This document shows, one piece after another, positions 22,780-33,611 of a stretch of 64,000 bases of DNA. The DNA is from Pisolithus tinctorius. Taxonomy: Eukaryota; Basidiomycota; Agaricomycetes; Boletales; Pisolithaceae. The stretch lies in the NCBI GenBank assembly GCA_024663395.1, contig JANFAH010000011.1, positions 372,001-436,000 of the forward strand, given 5' to 3'. The number at the start of each line of letters is the position of its first letter. Position 1 is the stretch's first letter. A program made the translations under genes and the position numbers. The notes beneath the pieces are model-generated. The model was not told the DNA's origin. It saw nothing but the letters and a program-made list of their open reading frames with translations, and did no database searches.

Positions 22780-24334
22780 CTACGGCGAATTGTGCCGCAC
22801 CGCGGACCTGGCAGATGGCGGACCCAATGGTATGTCTGTATCATTATCAACGGCAAAATCACAATTGGTAGTGTCGGCAAAGGGGTCTTGCTGCAGGGTT
22901 TCCGAGGCACGGTGGAAACTGTAGGTCTCCTGCGCGTAAGGGTGGATAATCCTCTGCATAGTCCGACCTGACGACACGAAGGGCTGGTCGTGGTCACTTT
23001 GATATAGAACGTGGTATGCGTAAGCAGCCACAGGTGTACCCGTGCCGTGATGAAGGTTCCCCATTTGTGCAGGATGCACATCAAGTGTCGTAGGAGTAGG
23101 GTATGTGGAACTGTCCTTGCGCTTCCTGCGGCGAAGGCACAAGCAGTAGATCACCAACACAAAAAGTATAACCACAACTCCACCCACCACTCCAGCGATG
23201 GCAGCAGAAGAAAGGGTCGTTGAGGAGCCAGAACCAGTCTGAGTGGTAGACATAGGGTTAGAACCAGTCTGACTGGTAGACGTGGGACTAGAACTAGTCT
23301 GACTGGTAGACGTGGGGCTAGAACTAGTCTGACTGGTAGACATAGGGCTAGAACCAGTCTGACTGGTAGACGTGGAGGTGGTTAACAGAAGGGTAAAAGG
23401 CGAAGGGAGGACAGAGACAAAGGTAGGATCATCCAATGATTGCCCTGAAGTGCTTAAATTGGTAGTGACGATGGAGGTTAGGCAAGAAATATCATTCAAG
23501 TCCCCCACCGTTTGAAGCGGAGAACAGCCGCCTGAGCTGCTATCAGCATCAAACATCGAAAATATAATTGAAGTCCCGGCTTGTACATCCGCCGTCCAAC
23601 TGTAGCTCGTCGTTGTCACATTCGAATTAAGGATGATGGACTCCCCCCCAGGAATAATCGCCTACATTTGACTTGAGCCCTAACAGGAGGCATGCACAGC
23701 AACATATTACTGACCATGATAGAAACAGGCAGTACCGCTCCCTGATAGTCGTTGAAGACGTAGGGTCTGGGTAGAGTAACACGTTAGCATCAACGCCCGT
23801 GACAGTCGTATCACTAAGACGTACCCGCTTTGCTGGAGAGCTAACGCGAATGAGAAAGTCTGGGACGAAGTTGTGTTGCAGCTAGAGCCATTGGAGGGCC
23901 CCGCCACTTGTAACAGATCGGATGTACCCCTCCTAACGAACCCAACCCCATCATACACTGACAGCACGAACTGTTGCCCTTGTGACAATGGCAATTGAGG
24001 AATGGTATAATATCCTTGGTTTCCGCTGTATGCCGAGGACGGTATAGGGTACCATGTAGAGGAGTAGTTGACCTTTGAGACCGGTGTATAGAACAGGTTG
24101 GCTAACACGCAGGAAGCGAGCTCACGGGGAAAATAAAGATCCGGAAGGGGCTTCGGCCACCTGTGCGACAATACACATGAGCGCACTAAGAGTTGAGTAT
24201 ATGAAGAATTCACCTGTCCAAGAGACAGCCAGAGGACCACATTCGGTGGCCGTTCCCACTGACACGGACGCCTTGGCCATCCATATAGGCAAGGAGAGGA
24301 ACAAGATGGACCTAAGGAGGTGCATCGAACGCAT
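22780..24334 (-). CDS. SRM-8: family copy with tandem-repeat stalk and frameshifted tail
   Basis: Minus-strand exons are 24334-24214, 24160-24126, 24072-23825, 23766-23715 and 23661-22780. The N-terminal domains are open. However, the first unit ends with LQQS, so the otherwise conserved Cys is lost, and about four residues are deleted just before it. The stalk contains tandem TSTSQTSSSP-type decapeptides. The membrane segment starts SAAIAGVVGGV and is followed by RRRKRK. Against SRM-7, one base is missing near 22792 (CGGCACAAT followed by TCGCC where SRM-7 has ATCATT), giving a stop after RHNSP. The downstream sequence still codes for VEHAPP and PPQYSEG in another frame, so the loss is recent. 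It may be a pseudogene or a tail-less variant. Confidence 0.7.
23228..23376 (-). repeat. 30-bp coding minisatellite in SRM-8 stalk
   Basis: Near-perfect 30-bp units occur about five times, each containing GTCTGACTGGTAGAC on the plus strand. Each unit encodes ten residues of the type SPTSTSQTSS. SRM-5 has about two units at the same place. The unit is a multiple of three, so copy number changes stalk length without breaking frame. Confidence 0.85.
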
Positions 24335-25035
24335 CCTTGAGAACAGAAGATCAGAGAAACAGGGAAAATAAATGCCAGATTGAGAAACCTAATGGTGGAT
24401 ATCTCCGTGATATCCTGTGATCATGGGGGCTATACTTGGCCAACTTGCCATGCGGATTGGAGCTTAAAGACCAGGTTAAGCAAGGTCTGCAGATTGCGGT
24501 GATTTTGCGATAGTTAATCATAAGCGTACATTGATGGTGGAGTTCCTATCAATCACAGCAGTATTCGCAAGCCAGCAGGTGGGGGAAGGAGTGATACACG
24601 CCAGTCATTGAACCTTCAGAAACGTTAGCGAGAGTGAGGAAACCTAGGGATTCATATTTAAAGAGTGAACTACCTGAAAGTGGCAACGAGGAGGGACTGA
24701 ACCCAAGAGTGTTTGACCGTCCAAGTTGTATGGACGCAATGAGTTGAATGTCTATTCCCCTCATACCAAAAGTCGCACCCGAGATAAATCCCGTAAAAGG
24801 GTAGTACATACATAAGGTGTCAAGGGCGCCCCGAAAAAGGAAAACGTTAGTAAAAATTGCACCCTGAAGTCACCTTCTAAACTGGGTAATGGGAAGATGT
24901 GCACTGGTAAAGAATTCAAAAAGATCATCAAGTACAGCACTTACAAAGCAGAACCAAGCAGAGCATAAAATTATAGGAACATAAATAAAAGAAGAAGTAG
25001 AATATGTAGATGTTTTTTCTTCCATGCTTACATTA
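24335..25035. promoter_or_regulatory. SRM-8 upstream block and TMEM135 3'-flank copy
   Basis: About 24340-24720 matches the common SRM upstream block. About 24770-25035 matches the sequence downstream of the TMEM135-like stop codon (GGTGTCAAGGGCGCCCCGAA near 24816). No gene is present. Confidence 0.55.
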
Positions 25036-25390
25036 CCGAGTTCATTTTTGATTTGGCACGGTGATCTGGTATAGGATGCGTCTCACGAGACCAGGGTGAT
25101 GTTTTGGGTCGTTCTATTAGAATGGTGTAAGCATGGATAAATACGTGAGAAAAAAGACATTACATGTAGTGTGTGGGAAAACCGAAGCTGACCTGGCATA
25201 TGCGCTAAACAGCAAATCAAAAGTTATCGGCAACGTAAGTATGTTCAGGATATACATGTGGGGGAAGCAAACCTTCACCATCCCCCATACCCATTGCTAT
25301 CGCAGTTAGCTGTAATAAAAGTGTGAATAAGGGAGGGCGATAAAGTTAAAAATCCAACTGCTGCCTCTCCTGTTCACCAAGTTCTAAATA
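25036..25390 (-). pseudogene. TMEM135-like 3'-end fragment fused to SRM-9
   Basis: The last two exons and intervening introns of the TMEM135-like gene are recognisable on the minus strand, with the same junction as at SRM-6. At about 25375-25395 the sequence changes into the SRM-9 tail. The TAG that would end the SRM-9 tail frame lies inside this TMEM135-derived part (GTATTTAGAACTTGG). Confidence 0.75.
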
Positions 25391-26866
25391 CCCGCCCTTC
25401 TTTGCTGGCGATGGTGATGGCCCCTGGGCCCTGAAGTTTCCGAGTACGATGGCAGAAGGTAGATGACCTGGGATGCGGGAGCTGAAACACACTCTGCATG
25501 CGCATGGACATTATTGTGCCGCGTGGACCCGGAAAATGACGGTACCGACGGCATGTTGGCAACAGAGTCTTGCTGCAGGGTTGTTGAGGTACGGGATAAA
25601 CTGTGGGTGTTCTGCAGAGCGGGGAGGGTCATCCTGGGTGAAGTCTGAGCTGGCAGCACGAAGGACGGAGCACGGTCTCTTGCGTACTGAAGGGAGTTCC
25701 CTGTGCAGTCGTAGATACATCGAGGCGGTAAAGGTCTCCTGGGTGTAAAGGAGGTGAACTATGTGGCCTAAGATGGGAGTAAGTGGAGTTATTTCTGCAC
25801 CTCTTTTGGATGAGACACAGTCCAAGGGTCACCGGTGCAGCAAGTGCAAAATACACCTCCGACTGCTACTCCAGCAATAGTTGCCACAGAACTGTTAGCT
25901 GGGGAACTAGAACCGGCATGGCTGATAGACGGAGAGATGGTAGACGGAGAGGAAATCCCCGGCTATAACGATAGCAGGATGCTGTCTGAGGAAGAAGAGG
26001 TGGAGCTTAGGCAAGAAGCATCATTCGAGGCCTCCGCGGTTTGAAACGGAGAACAGCCGCCTGATTTGCCACCAGTATCCAACATCGAAAATATAATCGA
26101 TGTACCCGCTTGAACATCTGCCGTCCAGTCGTCGCTCATCGTTGTCACATCCGATCGAAGCATGATGGACTCCCCCCCAGGAATGATCGCCTGCATTTGA
26201 CTTGAGTGTTAGCAGGGGGCACGCACAGCAACTTGTTACTGACCATGATAGAAACAGGCAGTACCGCTCCTTGGTAGTCGTTGAAGACGTAGAATCTGGG
26301 TAGAGTGACGCATTAGTATCAACGCCCATGACAGTCGTATCACGAAGACGTACCCGCATTGCTGGAGAGCTTACGAGGAATATGCGAATGAGAAAGTCTG
26401 GGATGAAGTTGTGTTGCAGCTGGAGCCGCTGGCGGGCCCTGCCACTTGTAACAGATCGGTTGTACCCCCCATAACGAACCCAGCTTCATCATACATTGAC
26501 AACACAAACTGTTGCCCTTGTGGCAGTGACAATTGAGGAATGGGGTAATTTCCTTGGTTTTCGCTGTATGCCGAGGATGGTACAGGGTACCATACAGTGG
26601 AGTGGTCGACCTTTGAAACCGATGTATAAGACAGGTTGCAATACGCAGGAGGTGAACTCACGGGTAAAATAAAGATCCAGAAGGGGCTTTGGCCGCCCGT
26701 GCGCCAATACACACGAGCGCACTGAGAGCTGGGAACATGGATTCACCTGTCCAAGAGACGGCCAGAGGACCACATTCGGTGGCGCTCCCACCGATACAGA
26801 TACCGTTGCCATCGATAGGAGCGAAGAAAGGAAGAAAACGGGTAGCAAGAGGTGCGCCGATCACAT
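25384..26866 (-). pseudogene. SRM-9: family copy with nonsense codon 2 and frameshifts
   Basis: The start region reads ATG TGA on the minus strand at 26866-26861, where intact copies read ATG CGA, so the second codon is a stop. A one-base deletion near the ECGP site (GGAGCG then CCACCG) shifts frame before the first intron. Exon 3 is otherwise recognisable (NYPIPQLSLPQGQQF, GSSCNTTSSQTFSF) but meets a stop just before the QQC motif. The second unit has DDWTADVQAGTSIIFSML and GGCSPFQT. The membrane segment region is frame-shifted. The tail has LLPSYSETSG, so the PPxY motif is also changed. Three independent lesions make this a pseudogene. Confidence 0.87.
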
Positions 26867-27702
26867 CCTTGCAAGGAGAAGGCCAAAGGAACAGGGGAAA
26901 TAGACGCCAAATTAAGAAAACCTGGGGATAGTTATAGTAGGGCCGCACACTCTTGCCAGTAGTGGCTTGGGACTTATACATACCATATCAATGAAGGTCT
27001 ACGGATTGCGGTGATTTTACGATAGTTAATCATAAACCTACATAAATGGTGGGTGTTCCCATCAGCACACAACCAAGTTCGGTAATGTTCGCAAGCCAAA
27101 AGAGATGGCAGCAAAGGACGATAAACGTCAGTCACTAAGCCTTCAGAAATGTTAGTAGGAACAAAGAAATTTGGGGATTCATATTGAAAAGAACGAACTA
27201 CCTGAAAGTCGCAACGCAAGAGGGTCTGGACCCGGTAGTGTTGCCCTTCATGTTGTGCCGATGGAGTTCGACGTATGCACATACCTATCAGTCGCATCCG
27301 AGACAAGTCCGGTGATCCCGTAGAGTGGATACATGAGGTATCAGGGCCTCCCCCGAAAAAGGAAAACATGTGCTCACCCTGAAGTTACCTACAAGTTTAG
27401 GTAAACAATGCGAAGATACGCACCAATGAAGGCTTCCAAAGATCATCCAGCACAACACCTACAAGGCTGGACCATGCAAACCATCGATACTTGTCCCCAA
27501 AAATTTAAAGTCACCTTGAAAACAAAATAATGGGAAGATGCGCACTGATGAAGGATTCAAAAAACCATCCGGCACGGCAACACCTACAAAGCAGGACCGT
27601 GAAAAGCACTGATACATAATTTATAGGCAAAGACGTAAATAAAACAACAGATAGGATATGTAGATGAAAATCCCCCCCATTTTACATTACCAAGATCATT
27701 CC
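26867..27702. promoter_or_regulatory. SRM-9 upstream block and 3' flank of the TMEM135-like gene
   Basis: About 26880-27240 is the shared SRM upstream block. About 27290-27702 is the 3' flank of the intact TMEM135-like gene; it contains an internal duplication (the GAAGATGCGCACTGATGAAGG region around 27535 repeats 27410-27430). It serves as template for the flanks at 17560, 24770, 31090 and 38536. No gene is supported. Confidence 0.55.
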
Positions 27703-30001
27703 TTAATTTGGCCCGATGAACTGGTATAGGATGCGCCTCACGAGACCAGAGAGATGTTGTGGATCATTCTATTAGAATGTGAGCAAAAAGGCGTGGGATG
27801 TAGTATGTAGAAAGGTTGAAACTGACCTGGTATATGGACTACACGGCAAATCAAAAGCTGTCAGCAATGCAGATTCCAGGAATACGAATAAGAAAGAACA
27901 CTTCACCATAACCATACCCATCGCTACCGCAGTCAGCTGCGATCGAAGTGTTAATAGGGAAGATCATGGGTTACGAATCCAACCGCAGGCGACTCACCAA
28001 TGCCTCTCCAGCCGACCCAGTTCTAAACACCCAACCTTTCCCTCGGGCAGTGAGCCATGCGCTCTCCATCGCTTTGGGCAGTACATACATCGCCAACTCG
28101 CCCCGCCTCCTACGTTCTTCTATAAAAAGCGACAACGCACCAAGGAATCCCCCTAACGCGTAGGAATATTTAGATACGAAGAAATTGATCATGCTCTTTG
28201 GTAGCCTAAGAGTTTTCTGGGAAGAAAGAACTTCGTAGATGTAATGCTTCAAACAAACCCATGCTAGTAAATATGTTAGGCGAAAGGGAGCTCGGGAAAT
28301 CACAGAAAAGAAGGAAGGGACTCACACTGGAAGGAAGCCACAAACGCTGCTAAAAACGCCGAGCTCCGTATCGTACCCAACCCCGCTTTCCCCAGCATGT
28401 GGATGGGTTTCGAGAGAAAGGCCCTGCGCTTAAATAATATCATTGGTAGGAAGTGCAGCGCGCCATATATTGGGAATGCCCATTTAAATACCGCCATCAA
28501 TCGTGGTATGGGGACTCTTCGACAAGATTCTACCCATGGGTGGATGGCATTGCAAGGTGGGTATAAGCCAAAATCAGGAGGATCGCCACTAGCCAGTGCC
28601 TGGACCGCGAGGAGGGCAGTGCGGTTGGCAGGTATTACGTCCTGCAGAGACGTTAGTAAAACCAGCGAACCCCGAAAACGAAATTTAAAGGTCTACACTG
28701 CGTTGGAGGATCTTATCAATATCTTGGACGTCGAAAGAGCCAGTTAAATTCATATCTCGAACCATCTTGATTGCTTGGCGTGAAGCTCCGGAGGCGTTAC
28801 TAAGCCTTCCAATTTATGAGACACTGAACGGAAATACGAATAAGTAACTCCTACCAAATCTCGTAAGACCTTGCAAGGGTATCGGGTCGGCAGAACAGCG
28901 CATGTACGATCTGGGTGGAACTATCGCAAAAGTGATCGGAAGACCATTTCTTAAGAGTCATGAGGCCATAACGTACCAGATACAAAACAGCAGTGCTTCT
29001 CCATGAGGTATGTGGAACCCGTTTTTAGATGTAAATGCATTGTACGAGCCTTGCAGCCCTCTGGAATGAGGGCGTGGAACCAATTCCTAAAATGCATACA
29101 TATCCGCGGCCAAACTCACCTTACAAACAACTGTTGAGCAATCGCTATCCGTCGGGAGCGTTTTTCGAACATAACAGCAAGACTTCCGGCAACAGCACCA
29201 GCCAACGCTGCATGCCAACGATACGTTCGCTTGCGGACCCAAACCTCCTGCGCATGGGCAGATAATGAGAATCTTACCCGCTTTTGTGAAGTCATGACTT
29301 GGTCAGGGGTGGTGGGTTCGCTTTCATCCTCGGACTCTTCGAACGGAGAAGGTGGCGGTTCAGTTGGCTGGGGCAGAAGGATGGGGAAAGCATTTAGGGT
29401 AAATTTATAAAGTGCCACGAAAGAACCTGAGAACTTGGTCAAAAATCTCTCGGTGAGCAATAGTGCAGGGTTTCGACTTGCCCAGCATCGCAGCAAACCT
29501 GAATGAATCTTTGCCAAAGATGGCGTGGCGAATAAGAGCGTACCGCATCTTCCTGTGTGTCGGGTGCATGAATGTCCAATACATGCTGAGTTCACAAACT
29601 TACTTGGGAACTTTTCCGAATCGAAGGGTGGCTAGTATTACGTTGAGGCCTGCACGCAACATAAATGCAATAGTGCCAGCTCCTACAAAGACGCTACGTC
29701 GCAGTCCGAGGCTATATGACGAATTGAGATGTGACATACGCATTCCACCCCTGCCAGCATGCTCTAAACACTCCCAAAGGTCCTCCAACTCGACGACGGG
29801 TTCGCCTCTATCCCGCCATATGATCTTACGAGCATCTCGGAGTCGTTCCTGGTGATTTGCTAAAGCAACGAGGTTTTCGAATGATTCGATCGCATGCCGC
29901 GGGGCGAACTGGATGTATGAAGGTACTCGCGACAATGGAGGTGGTTTCGGCTTCGGTGGAGGGTCTGGTCCTTTGCCACGAGCGTCAACTTGCGCGGGCA
30001 T
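27703..30001 (-). CDS. TMEM135-like multi-pass membrane protein
   Basis: The start is at 30001 (MPAQVDARGKG) and the stop at 27703-27705. I read about nine exons. Diagnostic parts are ALIRHAIFGKDSFRFAAMLG, GAVAGSLAVMFEKRSRR, a GFHIPHGEALLFCI helix, CRPDTLARSYEIW, PCNAIHPWVESCRR, FPIYGALHFLPM, SYALGGFLGALSLFIEERRRR, MYVLPKAMESAW and the end LSGLVRRILYQFIGPN. These match the two Tim17-related halves of the TMEM135/PMP52 family; animal members sit in peroxisomal and mitochondrial membranes and influence mitochondrial dynamics and lipid export. Fungal function is less clear. One intron appears to use a GC donor (GCAAGT, near 29470). The gene is open throughout and lies between SRM-9 and a duplicated block. 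The last two exons were copied to three SRM 3' ends, and a larger copy lies at 42.4-43.3 kb. Confidence 0.88.
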
Positions 30002-31194
30002 GGCAATGGTGTGGGGATTGGGGAAGAGATAAGTTCGGCCGTGACACGCTCTGAAGCCTAAATTTGTGTCTCAAATTACTTGTGTGTGACCCGGATCACT
30101 TTTCGAAATCAAGTGAATCATTCATCTTCAAGGGCACGTTCCGAAACACAAAAGTAGGCTAACTCAGGTACACAAGGGTGTATACAAGCCCGGGTCTTTC
30201 ATGATGATGGTGGCCATTTTGGCAGGAAGATAATCGATAACTTGCTCCCCGCAGACCTCCACTGCGGGCAAGCGCCTGCTACATAGCCTCCACTGTTGAC
30301 CTGGAATCAGTAGGGCCTGTTGTCAAGTTACCGTCAGATCATCAAGATGCAACCACGGTACATCTTCGAAAAGTCACCGATCATCCTTGACTAGCTGACT
30401 TGCCAGAGCAGTCAAAGGCGAGACTCGGTGCTCCAACCGGTCTCAAGCCCACGCTAATCTCTTCTACGCTTTCCGACGCTGCTTACGAGCAAACTGGGAG
30501 TGGGGGACTCAAAGGCATTGTGTTGACCATACCACCAAAGGCGCTCCATGGGTATACATCCGATCAGCATGTCTGATTCAAACCTTAGCGATTGTATCAT
30601 GAGGGACCAGACGAGTCAACTGATTGGTTGATTGGCTGGGTGAGTTTCCTTACAGACACTTTCTCCACCATCCACTCTCTGATTATCTTTATATCCCGGG
30701 CATTCCTTGCGAGGGCAAAGACGGTCGATACACGCCCTTCAAGATACTACATGTATCCCTCATTGTGGGACGCCCGCCATGACCGAGTCCCTTTTGTCGT
30801 TGCACAGGGGACTTGCGTGGCCCACTGCAGCAAGCCATCGCAGTTGCACATGAAACACCACATCAAATTTCTTTCTGACGAATTTCTGGGTGGTTGTTGT
30901 CGAACTGATGAGTAGCAGTCAGTTGGAGTAACTTCATCAACTTTTTGTAAATGACTCGAGGGCAGATACTATTATTCATAGCTTGACGCAGTATAAATAC
31001 CAGTATTGCATTGATGGCTTCGATTTTGGTCAGCCCAGCCTCGCAGATGTTTATGTCAACGACCAGTGATGAACGTCGCTGACATGGCTCCACTACATAA
31101 CTGGCAGGGCCATACAAAGCATGGATACATAATTTGTAGTCAAAAGCATAAATAAAACAACAGGTAGAGTGTGCAGATGAATTCTTTCCCCAAC
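30002..31194. other. Intergenic region upstream of the TMEM135-like gene
   Basis: The first 130 bases form the TMEM135-like promoter region, which is duplicated at 43265-43380. About 30180-30480 and 30570-31080 show no gene I can support. About 31090-31194 matches the TMEM135 3' flank again (GATACATAATTTGTAG, AAATAAAACAACAGGTAG). Confidence 0.5.
30492..30566 (+). pseudogene. Short fragment of the Cys/His-rich protein gene (47731 locus)
   Basis: This piece matches about 48046-48125 of the gene starting at 47731: both contain GACTC(A/G)AAGGCATTGT and ACCATACCACCAAAG or ACTATACCACCAAAG. The fragment lacks about 12 bases found in the gene. It encodes LTIPPKALHGYT-like residues and then a stop. 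It is an isolated relic about 17 kb from its source. Confidence 0.7.
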
Positions 31195-31480
31195 TCGTTC
31201 TATTAGAATGGTGTAGCATGCATAAACACGCGAGCAAAAAGGCGTCGGAAGTAGTATGTAGGAAAACCGAAGCTGACCCGATATATGCAATAACCGCCCA
31301 ATCAAAAGTTGTCAGCATAGCATGTTCCGGAAATACGAGTGGCAAAAGAAAACACTTCACCATCACTATACCCATCGCTACCGGGGTCGGATGTGATCAA
31401 AGGGTTAATAGGCAAGGTTATGAAGTTAAAAATCCAATGTCGAGCGACTCACTAATGCCTTTCCAGCCGACCCAGTTCTA
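31195..31480 (-). pseudogene. TMEM135-like 3'-end fragment fused to SRM-10
   Basis: The penultimate exon of the TMEM135-like gene (AMGMVMVKC-like coding sequence) and the RTGSAGEAL part of the preceding exon are recognisable, with the introns between them. At about 31480-31490 the minus-strand sequence switches to the SRM-10 tail. The last-exon region coding LSGLVRR is missing here, unlike at SRM-6 and SRM-9. Confidence 0.75.
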
Positions 31481-33611
31481 GACACCACCCATTCCCTCTC
31501 GTGATGGTGATTGTTGCTCCGCGGGCCCCGCAATATCCGAGTACGACGGTGGAAGGTCAGTAACCTGCGATGTGGTAGGCGGTGCATGCTCCTCATTCGT
31601 ATGAACAATATTATCCCGCACGGTGGACCCGGCAAATAACGGTACCGACGGTATGCCTGCAGTATCTGCAGAGGAGTCTTGCTGTGGGTTTGTCGGCCCA
31701 GCACGGTGGAAACCGCAAATGTCCCGCGGAACAAGCTGGGTCATCTTGGGTATAGTCCGGCCTGGCGGTCCGAACGGCTGGACATGGTCACTTTGGTATG
31801 GAAAGGGGGATACGTGTTCAGTCGTAGATGTATCCGAGCTGTGATCAAGGTCCCCCAAGTATAAAGAAGGAGCATTACGTGGCGTAGGAACGGACATGGA
31901 ATCCTTCTTGCGCCTCCTTCGGACAAGGCACAAGCCGAAGATCGTCAACGCAACAAGCGCAACCACACCTCCACCCACCACTCCAGCGATAGCGGCAGTA
32001 GAAAAGGTTTTTGAGGAGCTAGTACCAGGCTGACTCGAAGTCCCTGATTGTGATGACTGCGGAATGCTTGTAGAGGATGAAGGGGAGCTTGAGGTTAGGC
32101 AAGAAGCATTATTCGAATCCCCCACTGTCCGAACCCCGGTACGGCCGCCTGGGTTGCCATTGGCATCCCACATCGCAAATATAATCGATGTCTCGGCTTG
32201 TACATCTGCCGTCCAAGTGTAGTTCGTCGCTGTCAGACCGGACTGAATGAGAAACGACTCCCCCCCAGGAATGATACCCTACATTGGAATTGAGCGTAAG
32301 CATGAGGCATGTACAGGATCGTATTACTGACTGCAATAGTAACAGGTAGTATCGCTTCCTCGTATCTGTTGAAGATGTAGGGTCTGGTGTAGAGTCGTGT
32401 ATCAGTATCAATATCCATGACTGTCAAATCGCTAAGACTTACGAGCATTGCTGTAGAGATGATGAGGCTTCAGCGAAGGTGAAACTTGAAACCTGGGATA
32501 TGGCGGCGTTGCAGCTGGAGCTGCTGGCAGACCCCTCCACCTCTATCAGATTAGTTGTACCTCCGGTAGCGAATCCGGCTGCATCGGACATTGTCAACAC
32601 AAACTGTACCCCTTGTGGCAATGGAAATTGAGGAATGGTAAAAGATCCTTGGTTTCCGCTATATGCCGTAGATGGCACAGGGTAGAATATAGAGGCGTTC
32701 CAGACCTTCGTCCCCCGGGCGTCCAGACGGCATCAACGATGCCCAAACGGTAGAATGTTGCTGTGGGGTCTGCACTACGACGAGGAACTGTAGCGAAGTC
32801 GAGTGACACTCGAGCCCTCTCCGAGCAGTTTTTGGCTGTTGAAACACGTACAAGAGCGACAGACAAGTAGCTGTACACTCGTGAACACAGAGGGCATCGA
32901 CACACCCCTGACGGCACAGACGATGAAACAAAACCACTGTGAAATTCCGCGATAGGTTTAATATCCTTCGACGTCAGGAAAGGGAACTGTTCCACAAACT
33001 CGCATACGGAGCTTGTACGACACACCAACAACAGTCCTCTAGGGTACACAGACTCGGCAGTAAATTCATCGTGTAACACGGTCCAGCACATATTCTCGCC
33101 AAATAAACTCATAACTGATGGCAACGATGTCGCTGACCCCAGCGGCGTCAATACACAAGTGGCACAGGCCACTGTCCATGGTTGTCTGCACGACACTCCC
33201 TGACATGACAAATACAAACAAAATGCCAAAACCCCTTTCCCCCCAAAGGCCATGTGACCGGACTTAACGGTCCGGTATGATCGTTGAGGACAAAGAGTTT
33301 GCATACCTGGCCTGACGGCGTCCAGGAATATAGAGGCGTTCCAGACCTTCGTAACCAATTTCTAGAACAGGTTGTCTAATATACAGCAGGCGAACTCACG
33401 GCGAAAATATAGATATCAAAGGGGCTCTGGCCGCCTGTTGTCCAATACACATGAGCGCGCTAAGAGGTTGGTATGTGAAGGGCCCACCTGTCCAAGAGAT
33501 GTTGAAGGGGGAGCATTCAACGGCTGCTCCCACCGACATGGAGAATGCTTCCCCCATCAATAGAAGCGAGGAAAGGAGTAAGATAAACCCCAGGAGGTGC
33601 GTCGAACGCAT
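31478..33611 (-). CDS. SRM-10: family copy with 614-bp insert at an intron 2 acceptor
   Basis: The start at 33611 gives MRSTHLLGFILLLSS and ECSPFNISWTG. Exon 2 (about 33435-33402) gives GGQSPFDIYIFA. Exon 3 begins VWNASIFYPVPSTAYSG and ends LQQCS at about 32453. Exon 4 gives PYIFNRYEEAILPVTIA. Exon 5 begins GIIPGGESFLIQSGLT, continues NYTWTADVQAETSIIFAM, then NPGGRTGV, where the usual GGC Cys is Arg. It has a short Ser stalk, a membrane segment starting STAAIAGVVGGG, RRRRKK and a tail with YQSDHVQPFGPPGRTIPKM and DLPPSYSDIAG. PPSY still fits PPxY. The stop TAG lies in TMEM135-derived sequence. A 614-bp insert sits at the exon 3 acceptor but duplicates the acceptor, so it can be spliced out. 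Probably functional, with an altered C-terminus. Confidence 0.7.
32685..33352. mobile_element. 614-bp insertion flanked by exact 27-bp direct repeats
   Basis: The same 27 bases occur at 32685-32711 and 33326-33352, starting GAATATAGAGGCG and ending CTTCGT. The 614 bases between (32712-33325) are absent from every other SRM copy. The inner ends are GC-rich and loosely inverted (GGGCGTCCAGACGGC at the left, CTGACGGCGTCCAGG at the right). I recognise no transposase and no known family. The direct repeat includes the AAG/G 3' splice site of exon 3. Confidence 0.75.

Noticed and set aside
23228..23376. CRISPR-like array of 30-bp repeats
   Set aside because: Units are directly adjacent with no unique spacers and lie in frame inside a coding stalk; the host is eukaryotic.
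30863..31375. 170-residue minus-strand frame
   Set aside because: Part of it is the copied TMEM135 penultimate exon and intron read through; the rest is unsupported.
32594..33358. A 254-residue minus-strand frame across the 614-bp insertion
   Set aside because: It crosses SRM-10 exon 3 in the wrong frame and resembles nothing I know. The open length over the insert alone (about 200 codons) is suggestive but not enough for a gene call.
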